Assembly (NCBI GenBank): GCA_003557965.1
Contig: PWND01000292.1
Coordinates: 1-6,586 of the forward strand
Direction: 5' to 3'
Length of the DNA: 6,586 nt
Source: Bacteroidales bacterium
GTDB taxonomy: Bacteria > Bacteroidota > Bacteroidia > Bacteroidales > UBA7960
Part shown: piece after piece, positions 1-5,271 of the stretch
Numbering within the stretch: the first letter of the stretch is position 1
How the letters are laid out: the number at the start of each line of letters is the position of its first letter
The notes under the pieces: model-generated
Told to the model about the DNA's origin: nothing
The model's input: only the letters and a program-made list of their open reading frames with translations
Databases searched by the model: none
Translations under genes and position numbers: made by a program

Positions 1-136
1 AGCTGCAGTGAACCAAAACAGAATCTCCTTTGGATATTCCAAGCAACTCTTTTATAACATACTCAAACTCATCAATGGAAAGAGGTTTCCCAAGCCAGGC
101 TCTGTAAAGTTTTCTGTAATATTTTTTTATTAACAT
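1..136 (-). CDS. AAC(3)-like N-acyltransferase, N-terminal fragment (runs off the left edge)
   Basis: Only the first 45 codons are present; they start at ATG (136-134) and stay open to base 1. The translation contains LLGISKGDSVLVHCS at about residues 31-45, which matches the start of the AAC(3)/antibiotic N-acetyltransferase fold (usual form LGIKKGDTVLVHSS). These enzymes transfer an acyl group from acyl-CoA to an amino group. Members inside polysaccharide clusters are generally thought to act on amino sugars, not on drugs. The ATG overlaps the end of the upstream deacetylase gene by 7 nt (ATGTTAA), so the two are probably translationally coupled and may work in sequence. An AGGG lies about 10 nt upstream as a weak ribosome binding site. 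The catalytic region lies outside the window, so the family call rests on one motif, the position and the context. Confidence 0.6.
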   Translation of the reverse strand, partial: MLIKKYYRKLYRAWLGKPLSIDEFEYVIKELLGISKGDSVLVHCS

Positions 137-1185
137 ATAAGGTTTTCCCTAATAAAATCACGAGTAGTTGTAAATGAGACCTGTGGATCAGGAGATAGTT
201 TTGATAGCAGTTTTTCAAAATTTTTATAATCCAGAAAACTTTTTGAATGTGTCAGTAAAATCAAATGCCTGGCATCTTTATAAGTTTTTGCCTTTTCTTT
301 TACTGTATCTACATACGATTTCAAATGGTTATGGTGCATATACCCAAAACTTCCATAATGCTCTTTTGATTCACCCCTTCGTATCACACTTGGAGAATAC
401 TCGCCGCCTCCTTTTTTGATTTGCCTTTTTTTGTTAATCTGGTAATAATAGAATGGATGAAATGCTTTTTTTAACAGGTAAACCGTATGGGGGAGTTTGG
501 ACTCCTCAGTGTAAACCGGCAGTTCCCATACCCCGCTTCCCTCTTGTTCCTTGGAAAAATCATCCGGGGCAACCTCCCAAGGCCTGTACCGGGAAACCGC
601 GTTCCGGAAATCCAGCCTGCTGCCATCTTCATACTCAGCATATCGTCCCTTCATAACCGAGGCATCACATACAATCCCGTGCTTTTTAAAGGCATTGTAC
701 AAACCTGTTGACGGCTGGCACAACCACCCTCCCGCCCGAAAAGAGAGAACTTCATATTCTATGTTCACCGGAGTTAGCAGGTTTTCAAGGTACTGCTTTC
801 CCTTGCCGATCCACTCATCCAGCAGTTCGTGTTCCACCTGCCCTGTACTCCATTTACTGTAATCCAGTTTCCAATTCCCATTTTCTAATTCAGCACCGAT
901 CCACTGCGGATGAAAATGGAGCTGCACATCGTGTCCTCGCTGCACGGCGTCTTTTAAAATCTCTTCCCAGGTAAGTGCATACTTCTGCCATTTTTCCCCG
1001 GGCGCATTTAACATATTCAACTGCTGACCGATCTCGGCATAAAAGGTGTATTTGGCTCCATATCGATCACAAATATCCAGAATTCGTCTTGCCGGTTCAA
1101 ACATCAATTCTTCAGGATCTCCGGTGCCGTCCCCATAGATTTCCCAGTCGTCGTGGAGCAGGATATAAAGTTTATTTTTATTCAC
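130..1185 (-). CDS. Polysaccharide deacetylase, NodB/CE4 superfamily
   Basis: This 351-residue protein has no signal peptide or membrane segment and is probably cytoplasmic. It carries the CE4 motifs in order: HDD at 11-13 (catalytic and metal aspartates), GHDVQLHFHP at 84-93 (metal ligands H90 and H92), RAGGW at 150-154, and LTHSK at 311-315 (catalytic-type histidine H313). CE4 enzymes remove N- or O-acetyl groups from sugars with a divalent metal. Relatives of this length occur in LPS O-antigen clusters (WbmS/WalW-like, from memory). The start is GTG: the in-frame sequence upstream has no ATG before a TGA, and the conserved HDD lies only 10 residues in. No clear Shine-Dalgarno is visible. 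The gene follows the Wzy-like gene by 42 nt and overlaps the AAC(3)-like gene by 7 nt. GC is about 48% over the N-terminal two thirds and about 32% over the C-terminal third. Substrate unknown. Confidence 0.85.
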   Translation of the reverse strand: MNKNKLYILLHDDWEIYGDGTGDPEELMFEPARRILDICDRYGAKYTFYAEIGQQLNMLNAPGEKWQKYALTWEEILKDAVQRGHDVQLHFHPQWIGAELENGNWKLDYSKWSTGQVEHELLDEWIGKGKQYLENLLTPVNIEYEVLSFRAGGWLCQPSTGLYNAFKKHGIVCDASVMKGRYAEYEDGSRLDFRNAVSRYRPWEVAPDDFSKEQEGSGVWELPVYTEESKLPHTVYLLKKAFHPFYYYQINKKRQIKKGGGEYSPSVIRRGESKEHYGSFGYMHHNHLKSYVDTVKEKAKTYKDARHLILLTHSKSFLDYKNFEKLLSKLSPDPQVSFTTTRDFIRENLIC

Positions 1186-1227
1186 TTCAATCTGATCTAT
1201 ACTGAATTTTAGTCATATTCATCTCAT

Positions 1228-2418
1228 TTATTCATCGTCATATTCCACCACATATCTATTTAATACACCAAACATAAACATGACTGTAGAGAGTGCTGAA
1301 ATCACATAGTACTGTCCGGAATATGAGATTATCATGTAGGCCCCCAATAAAGCAAATAGTATGGATGTTAATTCTTTTCTGAGAACTCTGCTTTTTATGT
1401 TTTTAACGTAATTTCTAAAATCAAAAATAATAAATAAAAGAACAGAGAAGTACAGAATAAACCCGATAATACCGGCACCAATAAGATAAACTGCATAATC
1501 AGTATGAAGTGAGCGTCTGGTATTTGCAAGCTGCTGGTAATCATATAACTCACTTCCAAACAATGTATGTGTAAATCCTTTAGTTTCCATCCAGTATGGA
1601 GCCCAGGTAATAATCTCCTGGGTTCTGCCTATTTGTTCAATAGCCTCAGTATCAGTTACATCAATGGTTCTGCGTTCAATCAGAGGTTGAATTTGTGAAT
1701 AATAAGTAGGGAAAGTTAGTATAGCTATGATGCTCCCTATAAAAACAAACTTAAAAAACTTTGATTTTCTATAGTGAAATATAGAATAAATAATTAAACC
1801 CAATAAAAATGCAAGGATAGCCCCTCTTCTGAATATTAAAAATACCGGAAACAATGAAAGTATTAAAGCTGATATTTCAAACCAGCCAAACCGCTTTGGA
1901 TAAAATTTTATTACAAAAGGCAAAAAAAGTAACAAATAAACGATTATAAAGGTTTGTTGAACACCACCGCCTCCCACATAAAAAGCTCCACCTGCGCGTT
2001 CATAGGGTAACACTCCTACCTGAAATAATTGTGCCCAAATAAAATGAAGACCAAAAACCATTAATAACCAGATAACTATTTTTGATAGTTTTTCATAGTG
2101 TTCATGTTTATAGATATATGAATACGCCAGTGGGTACATAAGCAGGGAAAATATCACTCCAATGAATGTTGGGATATTTTCAACAAACCGGGTATTGGTT
2201 AAAAGGCTTACTGACAGATATATAAGGACAAGGAATATTATTGCTGTGGCTTTAGTGAATTTTATATTAATTATTAATAATGGCAAGGCAACAGCAATAA
2301 AACCAGCTCTTATTAGTCCTGTATGAACACCTCCCATAAACACAAATGCTGAAGTAATCGCAACAATTGCATTTATAAAAAATATGGCAAGAACTAAATT
2401 CGATTTAGATAAAGTCAT
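1228..2418 (-). CDS. O-antigen polymerase/ligase family protein (Wzy/WaaL-like)
   Basis: This 396-residue integral inner-membrane protein has roughly 10-12 hydrophobic segments, starting at about residue 7. A large hydrophilic, presumably periplasmic, loop spans about residues 240-305. The Wzy_C/O-antigen ligase signature is recognisable: RRGA at 197-200, the loop with GRTQEIITWAPYW at 264-276, and LHTDYAVYLIGAGIIG at 304-319, which matches the family's HNDYLxxLxxxGxxG pattern (here H305). Family members either polymerise lipid-linked repeat units (Wzy) or attach glycan to lipid A-core or another acceptor (WaaL-type); sequence alone does not separate these. Its place in a cluster with a flippase and a glycosyltransferase favours polymerase. 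It starts at ATG, 19 nt after the GT4 gene, without a strong Shine-Dalgarno, so it is probably cotranscribed. It is AT-rich, as is usual for Wzy genes. Confidence 0.82.
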   Translation of the reverse strand: MTLSKSNLVLAIFFINAIVAITSAFVFMGGVHTGLIRAGFIAVALPLLIINIKFTKATAIIFLVLIYLSVSLLTNTRFVENIPTFIGVIFSLLMYPLAYSYIYKHEHYEKLSKIVIWLLMVFGLHFIWAQLFQVGVLPYERAGGAFYVGGGGVQQTFIIVYLLLFLPFVIKFYPKRFGWFEISALILSLFPVFLIFRRGAILAFLLGLIIYSIFHYRKSKFFKFVFIGSIIAILTFPTYYSQIQPLIERRTIDVTDTEAIEQIGRTQEIITWAPYWMETKGFTHTLFGSELYDYQQLANTRRSLHTDYAVYLIGAGIIGFILYFSVLLFIIFDFRNYVKNIKSRVLRKELTSILFALLGAYMIISYSGQYYVISALSTVMFMFGVLNRYVVEYDDE

Positions 2419-2437
2419 TTATTCTGTAGAGGTATTA

Positions 2438-3598
2438 TTACAATTTTTTATATAGTTTTTCATATTCACTGTATATAACCTCTTCACTAAACTTCTTCTT
2501 TACTGATTCACGGGCGTTCACTGTAATTCTTTCTTTTCGTTCTGAATCATTTATCAACTCTAAACTATATTTCAAATAATCATCAACCCTGTTATTGGTT
2601 ACCAGGTAGCCTGTTTTTCCGTGTTCAATTATAGTATCGGTTATTCCATCCAGTCTGGAGGCGATAACGGGAATTTTTGAAGACATCGCCTCTAAAACTA
2701 CATTCGGCATACCTTCTTTTCTGGATGGGAATAAAAACAGATCACATGCTTTATAATAATCTGCCACATTGTTTACCTGTCCAATTTTAATGACCCTGTC
2801 AGAGTGTAACGTTTGAATTTCCTCCGATTCGAGTTTTTTTTCAATCTGTACTATCTCACTATTACTGTAAGGTCCAACTAAGACTAAAAATACATCGTTA
2901 TTATTTAATAATTCGTGCAATACCTTAATACCAACATCGTGGCTTTTCCGTAAGCAAAGCTTTCCAACCATTAAGATTAGTTCAGAACTCAATGGTAGTC
3001 CCAATTTCTTTCGTAAAGTTTGAACATCTGTCTTATCAATTGGAGAATAAAATGTAGTATCGATTGCGTTATTTATAACTCCTATCTCCCTGTTATATCC
3101 CGCACTTTCCAAACTCTTTTTAACTCCTTCGGAATTACCTAAAAGAACATCGCAATTCTTCAAACCGTACTTTCTCAGATAGCAATTTGGAGTTAATTTA
3201 TATTTCCAATTGTGCTCAGGCACCGTAACAACGACTTCTACTATGCTTTTAATACCATATTTTTTACTTAGTTTACTAACTACAGAAGAACCTATTCCGC
3301 CACCGAACGAATGTATTACATCAGGTTTACCATATTTATTTATTATGTATTCAAGTCCCCTAAATCTTTTCCAAAGATTCAAAAATCGAGCGAAATGATT
3401 ACTCTTTTTGTATCCGTCAATAGAATAAAAGTTAACACCCTCAACCTTGGTTGGATTTTTTGTGTGTGATATAACAGAGATGTCAAACCCTTTTTCTGCA
3501 AACCATTTAGCCTGTCTTACACACCTTAGCCCAGCTCCACTGTGATCCGGCGGAACATTCCGTGTGATTAACCAGATTACATTTCTATTTTTATTCAA
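2438..3598 (-). CDS. GT4-family glycosyltransferase (GT-B fold)
   Basis: This 386-residue protein has the two Rossmann-like domains of GT-B retaining glycosyltransferases. The N-terminal acceptor domain (about 1-185) opens with a glycine-rich loop, PPDHSGAGLR at 16-25. The C-terminal donor domain begins near VGKLCLRKSH at 211-220 and holds the E-x7-E signature in SRKEGMPNVVLEAM at 292-305 (E295 and E303), where GT4 enzymes bind the nucleotide-sugar donor. It is expected to add one sugar to the lipid-linked repeat unit on the cytoplasmic side of the membrane; donor and acceptor cannot be read from the sequence. The start is TTG: an in-frame TAA lies about 18 nt upstream with no ATG between, and the conserved N-terminal strand VIWLITRNVP begins at residue 7. 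An AGG directly abuts the TTG, too close for an ordinary Shine-Dalgarno. It lies 54 nt after the ParB-like gene. It is the only glycosyltransferase in the window. Confidence 0.92.
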   Translation of the reverse strand: MNKNRNVIWLITRNVPPDHSGAGLRCVRQAKWFAEKGFDISVISHTKNPTKVEGVNFYSIDGYKKSNHFARFLNLWKRFRGLEYIINKYGKPDVIHSFGGGIGSSVVSKLSKKYGIKSIVEVVVTVPEHNWKYKLTPNCYLRKYGLKNCDVLLGNSEGVKKSLESAGYNREIGVINNAIDTTFYSPIDKTDVQTLRKKLGLPLSSELILMVGKLCLRKSHDVGIKVLHELLNNNDVFLVLVGPYSNSEIVQIEKKLESEEIQTLHSDRVIKIGQVNNVADYYKACDLFLFPSRKEGMPNVVLEAMSSKIPVIASRLDGITDTIIEHGKTGYLVTNNRVDDYLKYSLELINDSERKERITVNARESVKKKFSEEVIYSEYEKLYKKL

Positions 3599-3612
3599 CC
3601 TAAAGTTTTTCC

Positions 3613-3637
3613 GATTTTAAATTTTTAAGTTAAAATC
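3613..3637. repeat. 8-bp perfect inverted repeat in an intergenic gap
   Basis: GATTTTAA (3613-3620) and TTAAAATC (3630-3637) are exact reverse complements separated by 9 nt, in the 54-nt gap between the ParB-like gene and the glycosyltransferase gene. The stem has only one G-C pair (at its base) and no clean U-run follows on the minus strand. As a hairpin it would be weak. It could be a protein-binding palindrome, a poor terminator, or chance in AT-rich DNA; chance is quite possible. Confidence 0.25.
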
Positions 3638-3652
3638 CTCAATTAAGACATG

Positions 3653-4360
3653 TCAATGATCTTTGCTTTCACTTATATTTCTAAAATATTTCTCAATAGC
3701 CTTAATAGGAGACTCATTAAATTCAGACATAATTTTCATCAAGAATTGTTCATGCATATGGGATACAAAAACAGGAAAATTATTCATTTCCAGTTCCCGT
3801 ACTATTCCATATCTATGTGTTCCGCCTTTCCAAACTTTACAGATTCTGCCATTTTCATCAATACAGACTTGTATGCCTTGGTCAGACTCAAACTTTGGTA
3901 CATTAATCCCATTCTTTTGGATATTTTGAATTAGAAGTTCTACTTTTTTTAAATAAGCTATGATATCTGCTTCCTTTTTAACCCCTTTCGTAGTTTTACC
4001 AAATTTTTCTAATTTATTTTTAAGGCGTTTATAGTCTGATGTTTCTTCATACTTAATGCCAGACATTAACTGTTTAATTGTCAAATGAGAACCTCCTTTA
4101 CATTTATATTTCTTTAAATCAGCACTAAATAGAAATGAATGGCTTGATACTTTATTTTTTTCACCAATAAGTTCAGGGTAACATAGATTTGATATCTGAT
4201 CAGCATTTACATATATAACCCTATTAAATTTTGGTTGAAACTTTAACAACTCTAATTGAATTTTCTGAGGTGTAAATTTAATTATTATATCCGGGATGTA
4301 AACAATTATTCGATTTATTATTTTAGTAGTAGTTATCTTAAAATCAATGTATTGAGGCAT
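3653..4360 (-). CDS. ParB-like (GGTHR motif) protein of unknown function in a glycan cluster
   Basis: This 235-residue soluble protein has no signal peptide or clear transmembrane segment. I do not recognise a named gene. Its layout resembles ParB/Srx-like proteins that I recall beside FkbM and glycosyltransferase genes in bacterial and haloarchaeal surface-glycan clusters. Matching features are GIKYEETSDY at 101-110 (family pattern like G-x-W-EET-x-Y), a helix AYLKKVELLIQNI at 135-147, then IQVCIDENGRICKVWKGGTH at 163-182 followed by RYGIVREL, and FPVFVSHMHEQF at 195-206. The GGTHR at 179-183 takes the place of the usual D-G-x-H-R. ParB-fold proteins with this motif include CTP- or ATP-binding proteins; any nucleotide binding, nuclease or kinase-like role here is inference. 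It starts at ATG inside the decayed sulfotransferase region, with no Shine-Dalgarno. It is AT-rich (25% GC in a 60-base sample at 4201-4260). CDS confidence is high, function low. Confidence 0.65.
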   Translation of the reverse strand: MPQYIDFKITTTKIINRIIVYIPDIIIKFTPQKIQLELLKFQPKFNRVIYVNADQISNLCYPELIGEKNKVSSHSFLFSADLKKYKCKGGSHLTIKQLMSGIKYEETSDYKRLKNKLEKFGKTTKGVKKEADIIAYLKKVELLIQNIQKNGINVPKFESDQGIQVCIDENGRICKVWKGGTHRYGIVRELEMNNFPVFVSHMHEQFLMKIMSEFNESPIKAIEKYFRNISESKDH

Positions 4361-4362
4361 AG

Positions 4363-4480
4363 AATAATTTCATGATTATGTTCTCGAATATATTCATCCG
4401 CTGCTTTTTGCTATGTGAAGAAAGAACAGTTTTGGAAGTCTTGCTGAGTAATTGTTAATTGCTTTTTTAATTAGCTTCAT
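4363..4480 (-). pseudogene. Truncated, frameshifted sulfotransferase 5' remnant
   Basis: The apparent gap after the FkbM gene holds an open frame from ATG (4480-4478) to TGA (4396-4394), 28 codons. Its end reads LPKLFFLHIAKSSG, closely resembling the PAPS 5'-phosphosulfate-binding loop at the N-terminus of sulfotransferases (typically FFLHIPKTGGTS). The frame stops exactly where the loop's Thr/Ser should come. In a shifted frame (4398-4363) the sequence continues DEYIREHNHEII, a plausible helix after the loop. This fits a small frame-disrupting deletion or indel, followed by loss of the rest of the gene. The ATG overlaps the FkbM stop as ATGA, the usual coupling of adjacent operon genes, which supports this having been a real gene. 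It would have sulfated the polysaccharide. No further sulfotransferase sequence is visible downstream, where the ParB-like gene begins. The 28-residue peptide itself is unlikely to be functional. Confidence 0.55.
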
Positions 4481-5271
4481 ATTTTTAAACCACTTACAAT
4501 AAAATCATTTACATACGTTTCAAATCCATTCTCTTTAAGTAATTGCCTCACTTCATCTATAGTATCATTACCCATTCTTTCTTTAGAACAATCAACAGAA
4601 ACTTTTCTTGTTATTTTTAATGTATTAATTGCTCCAGTAAGAACTTCTGGCTCGGCTCCTTCTGCTTCAATTTTTAAAAAATCAATTTTCTCTAAATTAT
4701 ATTTATTAATTAGGTAATCCAATCGTACTGCAGAAACTTTTACTACTTTGTCGTATTTTTCAGGCTCAATCATTGAAGAGTCTGCAGTATCTGAAGAAAT
4801 ATAAAAATCTACTTCTCTATTAGAATTAGATAGCAAACAATTCTCATATCTGGTATTACTAAAATCTTCTAAGTTTAACTTCAGACATTTAAAGGCAATT
4901 GGATCCGGTTCAATTGCCAATATTAATCCAGCCTTGTCAACAATTGATCGTGTGAATTCACCTATGTTTGCGCCTACATCTATCACTATATCATCAATTT
5001 CTACTGATACTTTATCTTTACAATACTTATTAAACATCTTCTGTTTGATATAATAAAAGCCTTCATTTCTTACATACCTGGTAATCCGATGTAAATTGTA
5101 TATGAATATCTTTTCATTCCCCCACTTCACAAGGTAAACATCATCATATTTAAAAAGCTTTATTTTGTTATGTTTTCTTTCACCTTGAAAGAAACCACCT
5201 GTTGCTATATATATTTTTGCATATATATATCTACCAACTAATTTTTTAATTATTTTATGTAAATTTTTCAT
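4477..5271 (-). CDS. FkbM-family SAM-dependent methyltransferase
   Basis: This 264-residue cytoplasmic protein has the FkbM layout. The SAM-binding motif I is VIDVGANIGEFT at 96-107, followed by AIEPDPIAFKCLKLNL at 119-134 (acidic residue after strand beta-2, expected to hold the SAM ribose). Then come LDYL at 184-187 and the family hallmark FLKIEAEGAEPEVLTG at 198-213, where most relatives have KIDVEGAE. FkbM enzymes O-methylate hydroxyl groups; in polysaccharide clusters they usually methylate a sugar. The N-terminal 90 residues, rich in Lys and Tyr, are typical of the longer glycan-cluster members. The ATG overlaps the flippase gene by 17 nt and the stop codon overlaps the start of the sulfotransferase remnant by 4 nt (ATGA), so it sits in a tightly coupled operon. 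No Shine-Dalgarno is seen. The target sugar is unknown; methylation as a chain-terminating cap is an alternative role. Confidence 0.9.
   Translation of the reverse strand: MKNLHKIIKKLVGRYIYAKIYIATGGFFQGERKHNKIKLFKYDDVYLVKWGNEKIFIYNLHRITRYVRNEGFYYIKQKMFNKYCKDKVSVEIDDIVIDVGANIGEFTRSIVDKAGLILAIEPDPIAFKCLKLNLEDFSNTRYENCLLSNSNREVDFYISSDTADSSMIEPEKYDKVVKVSAVRLDYLINKYNLEKIDFLKIEAEGAEPEVLTGAINTLKITRKVSVDCSKERMGNDTIDEVRQLLKENGFETYVNDFIVSGLKI

Noticed and set aside
1..136. Aminoglycoside resistance gene
   Set aside because: The AAC(3)-like fragment lies inside a polysaccharide operon and overlaps a deacetylase gene; sugar N-acylation is far more likely than drug resistance.
174..1205. Several plus-strand open frames of 67-103 codons across the deacetylase gene
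   Set aside because: They overlap a minus-strand gene whose catalytic motifs are clear, show no recognisable domains, and are Pro/Ser/Cys-rich as antisense frames usually are.
3650..3934. Two plus-strand open frames opposite the ParB-like gene
   Set aside because: They lie antisense to the region that encodes the conserved GGTHR motif and have no recognisable content.
5204..5230. Alternating AT runs that look like a simple repeat or slippage tract
   Set aside because: They fall inside the FkbM coding region and are explained by Ile/Tyr codons (YIYAKIYIA) in a very AT-rich gene.
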